Notes under the pieces: model-generated | What the model was told of the DNA's origin: nothing | What the model saw: the letters and a program-made list of their open reading frames with translations, nothing else | Database searches by the model: none | Program-made: the position numbers and the translations under genes | Source: Siniperca chuatsi | Taxonomy: Eukaryota > Chordata > Actinopteri > Centrarchiformes > Sinipercidae | Assembly: GCF_020085105.1 (NCBI RefSeq) | Contig: NC_058058.1 | Coordinates: forward strand, 2,117,587-2,181,586 | Direction: 5' to 3' | Length of the DNA stretch: 64,000 nucleotides | Part shown: one piece after another, positions 22,061 through 34,280 of the stretch | Layout of the letters: the number at the start of each line of letters is the position of its first letter | How positions within the stretch are numbered: position 1 is the first letter of the stretch

Positions 22061-24375
22061 AGAGATACTGTACTGAAGCAATGAGTGGATGAATACACTG
22101 CTGTCCATCTAAAAATAGTTCCAGCCTGTAACTCGCCCTAAAATCACTTTGTTTTTATATTTCTGTTTGTGGATAAAATAAATGGGGTCGGCCACTCTCC
22201 TATTTGTCTCACCACTCCAGAAAGCATATTACGCCTCACCTGACCTTGACCACTTGTCTGTAATGCACTGCCCTTGTGTGCTGCACGTATCAAATAACTC
22301 TGTTTTATCCTACTGAGTATATCACCTCACTCCTGCTTCTTCACGCGATCTTTATGATGATTTTCAATCACCTTACCGGTGGCTCTGCAACCAGTCTCAT
22401 CCCATTTGGTTGAAAACATCTCCACATGGCACTTTTTTTGCCTTAAGGTGCACTCAGCTTCCAAAACGTGAGTGTAAGCTGACAAGCAGCAGCCTTATTA
22501 GAAGGAAAAATGGAAAAATCTCAATTCATATTATTCTTTTGACAACAGCCATGTTTGTTTACTTGTTGGTTTGGAATAAGTTTTTTTTTTTTTTTTTTCC
22601 AAGAATGTCGTGCTACAACTAATAGTCATGTTTCAGAGGTCGGACCTTCACACCATGTACCAAACAAAGCGCTCCCAGAAATGGGACACAGATTTCTACA
22701 AATAATTAAGTTTGGATAATTGAACAGAAAAAAAAACTAAGACAAGATTTGAGGTACTGATGGTTGTTTTATTAAATGTACTCTTAACAAAAACCTATCG
22801 CAGTTGTCTTTTTAGAGGACGAAGACTCTGGTTCTTTTCGTCCAGGTGAGAATGATGCTGTGTTGTCGAAACAAATTACACACAAACGCCTTAAAACCAA
22901 AAGGGGAAACAATTCCGATTTCAAAGTAAATCACTGTAGACGGTTTTCTGTTAAAGCGGCCACAGTATTTGTCTGTTTATCACTTCTTCACTCACTAAAT
23001 GCTTTCTGTCATCAGTCTTGTCCGTAACTCGCACTCTGGGGAGGAAACGGGGTCAAACTGCTCATTGTGGACTTTTAACACTTGGATTTACAGACAAATT
23101 ACATCAAAACAAACTACTCTGACAATTGTCCTCAGTTTATTGTGTTGCCAATAAAATCCAGTGAATTGTTGGAGAGACGGATTACAGCCAGAGGCCTGAA
23201 TCGTTCTCTCTCCCGCAGAAAAAAGAAAAGAGGCTTGATATCAAGCTTTTATTTCACATAATTAAATCTGAATATGGGAGTTTAATTCAAAAGAGATATC
23301 CCACATTTAGGAAAACTGACACCTAATTTTCGAAAATGAATATTATTATGACAATATGAACCACCTTTAAGCATTATATGTATTTAAAACAGACCGGTGA
23401 GTTTATGGGGTTGTGATACATTTCTAACAGTGCCTTTTAAAAAATGAGTAATAATTTGTTATTCCATTGGAAATATAGGATTTTTAACATCTGTAATGAG
23501 CACTACTGTAAAGAAAAGGAGTCATGTACAAATATAAACACAGAATATGCAAATGCAAATTACATAACTTAAACATCAACCAGTGAAAACAAGGGGATAA
23601 ATAATAAATATATATACACACATAATAATACACTGATCTCACCTGTAAGATTATTTAATGTCAGCAGAAGTAGAAACAGTTTTGTTCTTGAGTTGGTGCG
23701 ATGAGGACAAATTCCCCCTAGGCAGCGGGATGAAGATGCATCCATGAAAGTTCACGATGGTTCAGCTTGAGCGAAAAATGTGGGCTTAACCAAAAGCATT
23801 ATGACTCCAAATCGTGAAAGTGCACAGAAAAACTTGAGTACAAAAATATGATAAGGCGAGGCAACAATGTGCTTGTAACACACACACCTCCATAGATTTT
23901 TGTGTGAAGCATACTGGGGGCACGGGTAGCATTCCAACATTTCTGACTTTGGCAAACTCCAAGTGTCAATATCAGCAGAGACACAACTCTGAAGTGGGAC
24001 ACAGACTGCACCGGTTTTCTTAAAAAAACAAAAAAAACTTTAAATAAAAGAGGACAAGCGTCAAAAATAAGAGTTCTTATGGTATTTTCACTGTGCTGGA
24101 AGGAAATTTCGGGACTTCTACCAAAATCAAGTGATTCTTCTCACCTCTCAATGTCAGATATTTTTGGTTTTTTTTTTTTTTTTAAATCTCAAACTGCAAT
24201 GAATCATGTGCCATTATAACGTGCACTGTTGAACGCTCCCATAACTCTCTGTAGTGCATAAACAGCAGACGTTTCAGTTTGATAAAATGCAGCCTCTGAC
24301 AGGACATTAAGTCGTTATGTAGATACATGGCTGAAGATAATTCAGTTTATTTAAGTAAATTTGAGTCTGATAGTG
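22061..24375. other. gene-free region
   Basis: No coding signal was recognised. T18 at 22581-22598. Two overlapping minus-strand frames at 23752-24011 lack domains. Confidence 0.4.
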
Positions 24376-24401
24376 CACACACACACACACACACACACAC
24401 A
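24376..24401 (+). repeat. (CA)n microsatellite
   Basis: About 13 uninterrupted CA units. Confidence 0.97.
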
Positions 24402-24641
24402 GCGCTGTCTGCTGGATGAATGGGACGACAGAGTTAATGTCTCAGCTGTATGTGGCCATAAAATTGGATGAATCTTTATGGCTGTGTCATCCCATCACAT
24501 AATAGTCCTTCAAGCTCCATTTTTCTCCTCTGAGCTAAATCGCAGCTCTTTCAATTTAGGTGATTCACTCGTTTCAATTCCCTCTGTAAGCCGATAGACT
24601 GGTGAAGAAGAGCAACGTCCACCCCTCACCTAGCTGTGCTG

Positions 24642-24983
24642 TTAAAGGGACAGTTCACCCCAAAATCAAAAATACATATTTCTCCTCTTACCTGTAGCGC
24701 TGTTTATCCATCTAGATTGTTTTGGTGTGAGTTGCAGAGTTTTGGAGAGATCGGCCGTAGAGATGTCTGCAGTTTTTAAATATAACGGGACTATATGGCG
24801 CGCAGCTTGTGGTGCTTGAAGCGCCAAAAAACTACATTTGAAAAACAGCAACGTCTCTTTCCAGAAATCCTGACCCGGTTACTCAAGATAATCCTCGACC
24901 TTGTTGTGAGCAGTTTGATGTAGGAACTATCGGTAGAAAGAAAATAGTTCCTACGTGAAACTGCTCACAACAAATCTGTTGGA
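24642..24983 (+). mobile_element. MITE-like repeat, family A, copy 2
   Basis: Starts TTAAAGGGACAGTTCACCCC. It is collinear for about 340 bp with the copy at 58249-58583, including ATATGGCGC, AACAGCAACGTCTCTTTCC and CACCCGGTTACTCAAGATAA (partly changed). It contains an internal hairpin: TTGTGAGCAGTTTGATGTAGGAACTA pairs, with a few mismatches, with the complementary arm ending CTGCTCACAA, separated by TCGGTAGAAAGAAAA (about 24903-24970). No coding capacity. The transposon superfamily is not determined. Confidence 0.85.
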
Positions 24984-25744
24984 TGGATGCACCAAAGTCT
25001 CCAAGCACCAACAGTCGGCTGAATAGCGGAGCACTCGCCTCTATCTGCCATCTATTTTTCTAAACCAAAGTTAAATCACATTTCGCAGGGGGAGACGTGT
25101 GTTTGAGGTGTATGCAGACTGAACCGATGTGTGTAAACTGACGCCTGTGGCACACAAACGGACAGAAGAAGTGGTCCAGAACAGTAGCCAGAAGGAGCCA
25201 ATCAGAAGAGCGAATGTTTAAAAATTGCTGCTTTTCGGGAGAGTTGACGTGTGTCCATGCTGTGAAGTAGGACAGTGGTTTATCGAGTATGTCGACGTCA
25301 TTGCGGATTGCTGTCAGTGTTGCCCAAAGCAAGTCTATGTCTAACTCTGAGATGAGTGGATTATGTTGAAGTTGCTTCACGTATCTTTTACTTAACACTT
25401 AGAGTTTGACTTCAATTTGCTGACATCACTTTTGGAAATAATGTTTCTAAATGTGCTTTCAGACAGTGACAGTAGCAAGGAGAGGGAGAGTGTTAACGGA
25501 GTTCATGATGGTTCAACTTTTCCACCGTGGCTCTATGTGTGACCATGGCAACCACAGAAACTACAGCGAGGGAAACGATACAGGAGCTAATTATACTTTA
25601 TCTGAGTTTCCTGAATGATTCACCTCTTTACCAGCAGAGAACAGACAGTGTGGGACAATAAATGAAATTTATACTAGTTAGCAATACTTGTCATGTAATA
25701 ATGTAATTTTGTTAACCATTTCCTCTATTTAGCTGCGAGATGAG
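24984..25744. other. gene-free region
   Basis: Holds a 112-codon minus-strand frame (25060-25398) that looks moderately protein-like (Leu/Asp-rich, few low-complexity runs) but matches nothing I know. It directly follows a family A repeat and may be part of a larger mobile element. Confidence 0.3.
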
Positions 25745-25835
25745 ATTATGTGTGTGTGAGGGGGGCTAAGGATAGAGGGTGTCGTATACTGGATTTGTGA
25801 TATTGGGCTATATAAATAAAATTGACTTGATTAAA
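25745..25835 (+). repeat. 3' end of an interspersed element
   Basis: GGCTAAGGATAGAGGGTGTCG, TGTGATATTGGGCTATATAA and ATAAAATTGACTTGA are the words of a common fish 3' tail shared by L2-like LINEs and SINEs. Confidence 0.55.
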
Positions 25836-27329
25836 GCAGCAGCAGCCTGCGGTGTACAGGCTGGTAGGATCGGAGGTAACTGGGAGCTGCCACCAAGGCT
25901 GTCAGGCAGCAGCCGCGGTGGCGACCGCTCGCTGTCTGAAAGCACCTGGGAGGTTGAGTCTGAATGTCACTGAGGCATTCAAAAGTCTGTCAAACTCTGA
26001 TTCACTGCAGTTCAAACTTAATGTCGTCCCTGAAAATAAACTTCCTGCAGCTGTGAAGACATTGGATAAAAAATACATTTGGGAGGCTTGTGAAATCTCT
26101 GAGCGTTCATATAGCAACATAACCAGTGGCGGCCGACCAGTAGAGGGCACACATGGTGCCCCCCACCAGCCACAAAGCTTCATTCAGAGTCAGCAAGCTT
26201 AATAAGTTATTATTAAATATTTGAAATGAGCAAGTAATTAGATGACGTAAATCTTTTCCACTCATTGAAGAAATATTACATTTAAATCTAATATTTGTTA
26301 CGAGTAGGACACATTGCAGTATTTTGAGCTTCGACGTTATTCAGCTTCTGCGTAGGACACACCTACCACATTATTAGCCATTTCCAGCTCCGCTGGTCCA
26401 GTCCAGCAGATGGCGGCAACGTGACAAAAAAAGAGCAGTCAGAAGCAAAATAGCTGGCCGGCCGAACTGTGGGCTTTTTATGTGAACTGTTGCCATCGCT
26501 GTAACTATCACAGCAGCAGGAGGTCTTTAAGCATTAAGCAGAAAAGCAGAATATGCCACCAAGTTGAGACTATATTTTATTATGTTCATGAAAAATGGGA
26601 ATGAATTTGCATTCAGCATTAATGTTGAATTTAAATGTTTAAATTTAAATAACTGTTTAGGCTTGTTTTGTTTTCTAGAGCATCTTTCTGCTCTGTGAGA
26701 AAAGAGATTAAGTAGCAGCGCTGAGCTGGAGTGTGTTTGCTTTTGTGATTCAGTTGTTGAGTAAAGGGAGCAATAGTCTTCTATAGTTGGAGTCGAAGCT
26801 TTGTGCACCAAGCTAGACAACAACACTGTTAGTGTGTAAGCAGAAGCCCTCCGTGCCTGTAGCCCCACACAGGTAAATACTCGCCAGCTGCCACTGAACA
26901 TGATCACATGTAGAACTTCCTCCAGGACAGATGACATTGTTTTTAAATTTTCCATAAATGAAAAAGCTGCATTACAGAATTTCAGGTTTTCTAGGATGTG
27001 TTGGAGAAAACACTCCTTTGAGCTGTAGATAGAGGAATAATTAAAGTTAAATCATAAATTGAAACCATGAACTGCTCATTTAAAGAGGGAAAGTTAAACA
27101 GCCAAAGGAAACTTCTCTCATCGTGACATCAGATCAAGGACAATCTGTCGTGTTTTCTCGCCTCCAGTCTGCCGCTCATCTCATCTCAGACAGGAAGTCA
27201 GCCAGTCTTGGCTCAGTAAAAACCTCGTCCTGCCGTGGCCTCGTGAGGCACAAGAGGTGACGATCCAATGCTCAGACATGAAGAGGAGGCAGAGGATTTC
27301 ATAGTTTGAACATGTAATATTTTTTACAG
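25836..27329. other. gene-free region
   Basis: Two overlapping frames at 25852-26202 (plus) and 25902-26183 (minus) cover a GC-richer patch with no domain. The 142-codon minus frame at 26527-26955 is also unsupported. Confidence 0.4.
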
Positions 27330-27530
27330 TGCAGGCTTTTGACAAAGGCCCAGCACTCGCAGAGATTAATGGGATGATAATTTGCCATTAACAGCTTGAT
27401 CCCGTGAACCAGCTGGTCTGGAGGAGCACCAAATCGCTGCCGTCTCATTCTAAATCTCTGGCCGCGCACAACAAACTGTTGAGAGGACGGCGGCCAAGAG
27501 GCGCTTGACCAGACGGCATGCTGCTCAAAT
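27330..27530. promoter_or_regulatory. candidate conserved non-coding element
   Basis: Non-repetitive block with GAGATTAATGGGATGATAATTT and TGCCATTAACAGCTTGATCCC (homeobox-type TAATGG/CATTA cores), then a CpG-rich stretch. No open frame of note. Inference only. Confidence 0.28.
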
Positions 27531-28689
27531 TATTCCACCACAAACGCACACGCACACACTAATGATTGTGTATTATCATTCAGAACCGCCTTCAGTTTCA
27601 GCCTGTTTCCCACGTCGGCTGAATTACAAGTAGAATCACAGCTCATTATTAACGTGTAGTCAACTTGTTGATGTGAAGGAAACTGTCAGTGTTCATATAG
27701 AAACAGTTTTAACTGCTCACCGGCTGTTTTCACTTGGACACATGAAATGTTGTTTTGAGACTGTAGAGCAGAAGAGCAGCCCCGTAAGCACCGACGTGAC
27801 TGGTCTGATTTGTAGGTCGCTGCTAGATGTCGAGGTTAAGGATTATAACAGCATATTTTTGAATTGGCCACAACCAATGATTGCCACTGCATGACTCGAA
27901 AGCGTTCGCTCTTACGTTTACTGTGCCACGTTCTGGTGTGACCATGCTCTCAAACTGGGATACATATAGTTGAAAAATTAACACTTATTCAACAAGTATT
28001 CACCCCCTTCAGTGGGACGCAGCTAAATCGTCACTGGTGCAGCTAATTGCTTTTAGATGTCACAAAATGAGTTAAATGGAGATCACCTGTGTGTAGTCTT
28101 CAAATGACTGAGACAAATAAAACACACTCGTTAAACATTTCTCCATAGTGCTACAAGTGGTCAAAAACTCACAGCTCACCTGTAAGTAAGGCATCTGAAT
28201 ATTTCTACCACTGTCTGTAGTTTAGTAGTCTAATTACACTCTGTGTTTTGTTTTTTTTACTTTGTTGCCTCCATTTTCACATTTTTCTTAGATTTTTTAA
28301 ACTTTATTTTCTTCCACCTTTCTGTCCTTTTCTGCAGTCTTTCCATCATTAATTCTTTTTTCTGAAACTGGACATGCTGAAGGTTTTGCTCAAACAGCAA
28401 GAGTCAATTTTACTCTTTAGAAACATTTTGCTGCTAGGACTTTATTTTTTTTACCTTTTGAATACATCATCTTTACTTGTACGTAAAGTATATTTTCATG
28501 ATCATATACCTATTTCAGCTTGTAGGTAAAGAAAATAAAAATAAAGAGAAGAGCTGGAAAGTAAACAGCCTGGTGACTGAGCAGATTGAGCGAACCTCTC
28601 AGCTGCTTTGTGTAACAGGAGCCTCAACCAGCTCTCGTTACTGGTTCTTGGCCAGCTGTGATCAAATACCTGGAAGTTAGGAGCTCTCA
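27531..28689. other. gene-free region
   Basis: Nothing recognised. Confidence 0.4.
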
Positions 28690-28860
28690 TCAATCCACAG
28701 CTAATGGGCTGTGAAAAGTGCTACACAGACTCTTATCACACCGGAGATGGAGGTTGAGGATTTTTGGGCTCATGCCCAGCCAGGGAAGGCTATTTGGCGT
28801 CCATTTGCATCACCATGTGCCCCCATTCAAATGATGGCTAGTGGAAGGATCATTTCTCAC
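28690..28860. promoter_or_regulatory. candidate conserved non-coding element
   Basis: Non-repetitive block containing GGCGTCCATTTGCATCACC (octamer-like) and CCATTCAAATGATGG. Composition differs from the AT-rich flanks. Inference only. Confidence 0.25.
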
Positions 28861-29347
28861 CACAACAAGCTCCAAAATAGCTGAAAAAGCAGCTGAGACT
28901 GACAGTGACGTATTCCCCCGAGTCTGGATTTACCCAGGATTTCTGTCTGTTTCATAAAACTTTTAACTCCTAACTTTAGAAGAGCTGGGCTCGCAGCCCA
29001 GGAGTGAGTAACATTTACTCTAATGCATTCTAGGCCTGATTTCAACCACAGATTATTCTCCTCTGTGCTCCGCTACGAATCAAATTTTAGAAATGAACCC
29101 AGAGCTAAATGGCACAGAGTAACAGAGAGGTAAAATAAGGACACATGAGAGAGAAGATAAAGGATCAGCAGGTAACAAAGAGGAGCTGAAGACAAGAAGA
29201 AAATGGTATTCGACAAGAAAACTGAAATAACTTTTACCTGAGCTCGCTACATACGTACAATCAAGAGAATTCAACACCTTCAGTTCAAAAAAAGTGACCA
29301 TCTGCCAGGAGTGACGGTCTCATACTGAAACCGTGAATCATCAAGGA

Positions 29348-29390
29348 CACATCAGGCCTGACTGACAGATCTGCAGTCAGGCCTGATGTG
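29348..29390. repeat. hairpin with 17-bp perfect stem
   Basis: CACATCAGGCCTGACTG at 29348-29364 and its exact reverse complement at 29374-29390, with a 9-base loop ACAGATCTG. The flanks show no terminator, rRNA or transposon context. Confidence 0.92.
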
Positions 29391-30182
29391 CCGAATAGCT
29401 GCATCATTTCCTTTTTAAAAGTCAAACTAAAAGTTGTGGTTATTTCCATTATATCAACATTGTGATCATGAGATTATAAAGACAGAATACAGGCACCTGT
29501 GGATAGATTAATTGTGTTAATTGTTACTGTTGTAGGGGCTGCTGCACCTGCTGTGTCACAATCCTTACCGCCAGTTGTACTAGTTGATATTAGCGGTGAC
29601 GAGCCATTATACAGCTGTGCTGCCAATCTGATGAACACGCTGTTGTGTTCAGGCTCGTTTAGCTAGAGCAAAGTCTACCTTTTTTTAATTTCAGGGTAAT
29701 GGTAAAAGAACGAGGGGTAACGGCAGGGTGATATTAGCACGGCTTCATCAGCTTGTTGTGCAATGGCATGTTAATCTTTATTCTTTTAAGAAAAGCAGTA
29801 GCGTTGCTACTAGTGGCTCTCTGTTTGTGGACTGTTTGGTTTATATGTTTGCAATAATCTTGAGAAAGTGTCCTAATAATTAATTCTTATCTGCAACATA
29901 GTGTAAGATTATATATGCTTCTACTGGGGTCTGTTTTTAGAATATACACTGATGATACACAGCTTTATTTCCCCTAAAAACAATAAATATATGCATAAAA
30001 TACATTCATAAGAGAATTCCGTGCTTTAGAGACACAAGCTCTTCTGCAGAAATAGACCAGTCACATGTCCAGTGGACAGCGGCACCCCAGGTACAATGAC
30101 AGCACACTTTCTCCGGCAGCTGCACCCGCTGGAATTATGGCCACTACCAAAAAATAAAAGATCAACTTTGTATATAAAGGTG

Positions 30183-30223
<41 letters not shown>

Positions 30224-32599
30224 CCACTGTGTAATACTAGGAGTCGTGACACATTGAGTGAGATGATTTAGTGACGTACTGTCACCATGACAACTTTGCC
30301 CACCATCTTAAAACAGTGGTTAAACTTAATTAACCATATTGGTGGTTTCTGACAGTCAATGTATTAACGCATCATTTTGACTGCAGACTTTATTCCAGTG
30401 GATCTCCATGGCAACATTACTAGAAGCTGAAACTGCAGGCCTCTACACAGTCAAAGTTAACATGCGGTGCTCTGCTGCGCTCCCACACAGTGACAGGTCA
30501 ACAGGGCCCAAAGCTCGTACCTCCACTTCCTCTAACCCATGTCCTGTCTGACCGTCTACCTCTTCCCTACTAATGACGGCTCGTAGAGGAGTGCGAAGTG
30601 AATATCTCATTAACACAATTATACCAAAAATAATGAACTGGTGACTGTGTGTGTGGGCAGAAGCAGAGCAGAGGGCAGGCCGGACGCAGGCCGGGGACAC
30701 ATATGGTCCACAGTAGACAGGCGTATGGATACATATGCACACAGGCAAGCTGCCAACAGCTGCAATAAAGAGCCGAGCAGAAAGCAGCAGGCTGCAGAGG
30801 AGAACCGCGACGCTGCAAACACAAAGAGCTGCACACTCGTAAACAGAGTGAAATTGGTCGGATATAATGCAGCACATCCATGACGCGCACAGATGCTTTG
30901 AATTCTGGGAGAAAACACACTTAAACAACATTACTGGACTGAGATCCAGCTGCACACTTTACATACATTAAGGAGGACATTTGCTTTTTGTGACGCCAAC
31001 TGACTAAGACACTTTATTAATATAAGGTTCGCTAAAGTAAGAAGTATGTAACTGCCTCAACTCAAGGTCCACTTTCTGTAAAGAGTGTAAGACTTTTCCG
31101 ACACCTGTTTTTGGAGAAATGTTTTTTTAAAAGATACACAACACTTTCAGACTAGCTCTGTCTGGAAAGTTTTGGTAAGATATTGTTAGTCCTAAAATAA
31201 GTCTTTTCTCATTAAATACTTCCATTAAACCATAGTGAAAATCCCCCATTTGTGTAGCTTGTGTATTAGTTACACACTCACTCTCCTGTCAGGCTCTTGG
31301 AAGCGGTCAGAATGATTTTCTTTGGCAGACTGACAGATTATTCAGACCTCGGTCCGTCTATGCTTTTTGGCCGTATTTATTTTGTAGCCTCTAACTTTCT
31401 CTGTCATCACTGATTTTAAACGTGGATATAATCGATCTTGCTGCAGCTGCTGTCAATAACCTGTAGTTTTGTTTATTTTGTGACAATGTCGGGATCATTA
31501 AATAATGATTTTATCTGCAGTTCTGCAGCTTGGTCAACAACAAGAAAGAGAAAACTATGTAAATAAGAGCAACTATAGGCCTATCGTGAATTTGGCTGCA
31601 TTAAAACAAAGTATCTGTGATCACTTTCCTCCTTCTCTGTGAAGACTTTTTAATATCCATTTACTGACTGTACATTACTGCCCTACCTTTAGATTTCAGA
31701 AGACTAGTTTTTGGTACATAAACACCAAGTCTAAAACAAATTATATCATCATCATAGCCCACGTTTATTTCCATCGCACCAAATTACGTCTTTGATGCGC
31801 AGATTTAACTACCTGCTTGGTTTTGAGCAAATATCTCACACACATTCAGACTTGATGAGGAAATACTTTTATGTTTGGTAAAAAGGAAAAACCTCCCAGA
31901 CTCCATTAATCATAGAGTCCTGGTTCAAACCTCATGCACCTGCCCTGCTGAAGTGCACAGGGAATCTCCTCAGATTGCAGTGGTGCTGCTTTGTAGCCGA
32001 TCCTGACCTCTGACCTCTTTACCGTTCCTTCAGAGTGAGATTTTAAAGGCAACGACAAACACGTTCTGGATCTTGATAAACGACAAGGGGGATTGACGTT
32101 TACAGCATGAAATTCTGACATGAACAGCACACACGCATACAACACACACATACACACATGCTATAAAGCCGGTTAATGGACAGCGAACACACAAACACAC
32201 CAATGGTTCACAGGCCACATTGATGTGACAAATAAACTTGCTCTCAGCTCACAGAAACTATAAAACACCATTAAACATGATGTTTACTGTGACTTCCGGC
32301 TAATCAACATCGATTTTCTGAAGCAAGTTTCCATCAGAACAGAAACACTTCCATTACAACAAATCTGCGGATGCACAAAGACTCAGAGAGATTTCCTACA
32401 GATATTTCTGTCTGTCTACCTGCCAGACGCTCTGTCGTAACTGGACTTTTAGCCAGTTTTAGGCAACATTTTTACAATACGCTTTTTAGATTCTGGGTGT
32501 TTTTAATTATATGTTTTAATCGAATAAAGGATTTGAGTCATCGGACGTGGATTTTAAGTTGTTTTCAAGAACCGTTCATTGCGGTGACAATGTGACTCT
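29391..32599. other. gene-free region
   Basis: Contains the (TG)n at 30187-30220. Three minus-strand frames overlap at 30443-30955 (up to 170 codons, Cys/Leu-rich). None has a start context, signal or domain that separates it from chance, and all three are open over the same bases. Confidence 0.45.
30187..30220 (+). repeat. (TG)n microsatellite
   Basis: Seventeen uninterrupted TG units. Confidence 0.98.
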
Positions 32600-34280
32600 T
32601 CTGTCCTCCAAACAGTGTCGGAGAAACAGATTTTTAACGAAACTGCTCCTTCAGTGTGTTTTGGTCCGGATGTTTTGGAGAGGAGGAGACCTCTGCAGAT
32701 GGATGTCACCAACCTCAAGAAAGATAAACGTCATCTCTTCGATGTCGCAGGTGCACGGTCCAGAAGGACCACAGTCCAGATTTTGGTCTCGGACACTATC
32801 CTGTGGGATCCTGTGTCGCGTCTGCGGCCGTCCTCCTGCTCGACCCCCAACCCTCAGACTACCTGGTCAGAGGTGCTTATAAGAGGCTGGCAAAAGGGAA
32901 AACACCAGGTTGTGTCATCACCACCATTGCTCAACATTTCCAGTCGTTTTGCTGCCCTGCCCACTGAGGCCCCCGTTCACCTGCCGGATGTCCCTATGGT
33001 TGCCGCTCACAATGACCCCGGCCTGGGCTCGGGCCAAATTCGTACAGGAGCTCAGTCGACCTCAGTCTTTGTCTCGTCTGTTATCCATGAACATCAAACC
33101 AACATTACACTCATGCAAGCCCCCCTCCTCATGACATACTGTGAGTCCTAATTATCACCATTTCTCAAGCCACTCAACTGACAATATTAACTATCGCAGA
33201 GACTAAGAACTCCCCGAAGAGGATCACAGACATCTCCGAGAGCTACTGTGCAGAAGCACCAAGTCCCGCTGAGGCGTCTATTTATAAAAACTCTCAGTTC
33301 AAGTCAGGACACTGCGTGCTCACATGCTCAACTGTACCTGTCCAGGTCAGAAAGAGAACCAATAAGCATTTTTCAGAGAAAGTTCCAATTTAAGGTATGT
33401 TATATATCAACATGAATCTGTAACTCTACGGTTACTGTAAAAGCTCGCCCTTCTGACCATCAGATCTCTTCTAAACAAGTCATTTTTAATTAATGATCTT
33501 ATTTGCACACAAGAACTAGATTTTTTTTTTTACTTTAAACTGAAACATGGTTGCATCAAGCAAGCGCTACTGCTGCCTGAAAAGACGAAGTGGAGGGGGA
33601 ATAGCCACATTGTTCACAGAATCTTTTCAGGGCAAACAGTTATCTTTTGGTGACTTTGTGTCATTTGAATACCTATGTGCTCTCATTAAATGTTCTGCTA
33701 AGCTAATTATTGTCCCTTAAGGGACACTTTCAAGGACCTCATGCCAACTGTCAGACTCTGTAGATGATCTGCTCAATAATTTTAATTCCCAAATGGTAAA
33801 TATCATGGATGACACTGCTCCAGTAAAAGTTTAGACATTCACCAACAAACAGAAAGCACCATGGAAACAAAATCCAACGGTTAAACTCCATAAAGAATGC
33901 CTCTCACATATAATACTAAAATATGCGAAGCAAGACAGCCTTTTTTCTCTAACGTAATCAGTAGATAAACAATACTCGTGTGCTATTTGCAACTGTCGAG
34001 AAGTTAACGAACTCTGGCCACAGTTGGAACCTGAACTTCTCTCTGTTAATAATTTTCAGGGGTAAAGGTGATGAAATCAGACGTAATATATCCTCTCAAT
34101 TACTAACAACTCAACATTTGGAATTACTAGCAACAAAGAGAGGGGAACTCGGCTTTACGTCAGAATTTAGTTACGATAGATAATGAAACTCTGGAAAAAA
34201 CACTACAGAATCTCAACTCTTCCACTTTTGCCGAAACAACTTTTCAAATCAGTTTTTCACCTCATGCTTAAAATTGTAAA
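32600..34280 (+). mobile_element. degraded L2-type LINE (ORF1-like plus endonuclease region)
   Basis: Non-LTR retrotransposon remnant in plus orientation. After an ORF1-like frame (32615-33151), the endonuclease start is readable from about 33440 as LALLTIRSLLNKSFLINDL, then a broken TWLH-type stretch. Next come GGGIATLF and QLSFGDFVSFEYLCALIKC (about 33590-33700). The second half of the nuclease is deleted. Reading resumes with LSDSVDDLLNNFNSQM (about 33750), NKQKAPWKQNP (about 33845), LFATVEKLTNS (33983) and IDNETLEKTLQNLNSST (about 34170), the linker into the reverse transcriptase, where the copy ends. Many stops and frameshifts: not active. Confidence 0.82.
32615..33151 (+). CDS. LINE ORF1-like protein (178 codons), retrotransposon-derived
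   Basis: An uninterrupted frame directly upstream of the LINE endonuclease remnant. Its middle contains TTWSEVLIRGW and, later, SSRFAALPTEAP, which resemble the linker and '-RFAAL-' segment of fish LINE ORF1 proteins (RNA-binding partner of the retrotransposon particle). There are basic patches near residues 35-55, and no signal peptide or membrane segment. No zinc knuckle is visible, and the start ATG was taken as the first in the frame. An overlapping +1 frame (32547-32882) is a shadow. It probably survives by chance in an otherwise dead element. Host function is not suggested. Confidence 0.45.
   Translation: MSEKQIFNETAPSVCFGPDVLERRRPLQMDVTNLKKDKRHLFDVAGARSRRTTVQILVSDTILWDPVSRLRPSSCSTPNPQTTWSEVLIRGWQKGKHQVVSSPPLLNISSRFAALPTEAPVHLPDVPMVAAHNDPGLGSGQIRTGAQSTSVFVSSVIHEHQTNITLMQAPLLMTYCES

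Noticed and set aside
25060..25398. 112-codon minus frame after a family A repeat
   Set aside because: Protein-like composition but no motif I can name. It may be a fragment of a mobile element. Kept only as a note.
26527..26955. 142-codon minus frame
   Set aside because: No domain, no signal, and AT-rich with many Asn/Leu/Ser; consistent with chance.
30443..30955. 170-codon Cys-rich minus frame
   Set aside because: Three overlapping frames are open over the same bases, no start context or domain is seen, and it may reflect stop-poor composition only.
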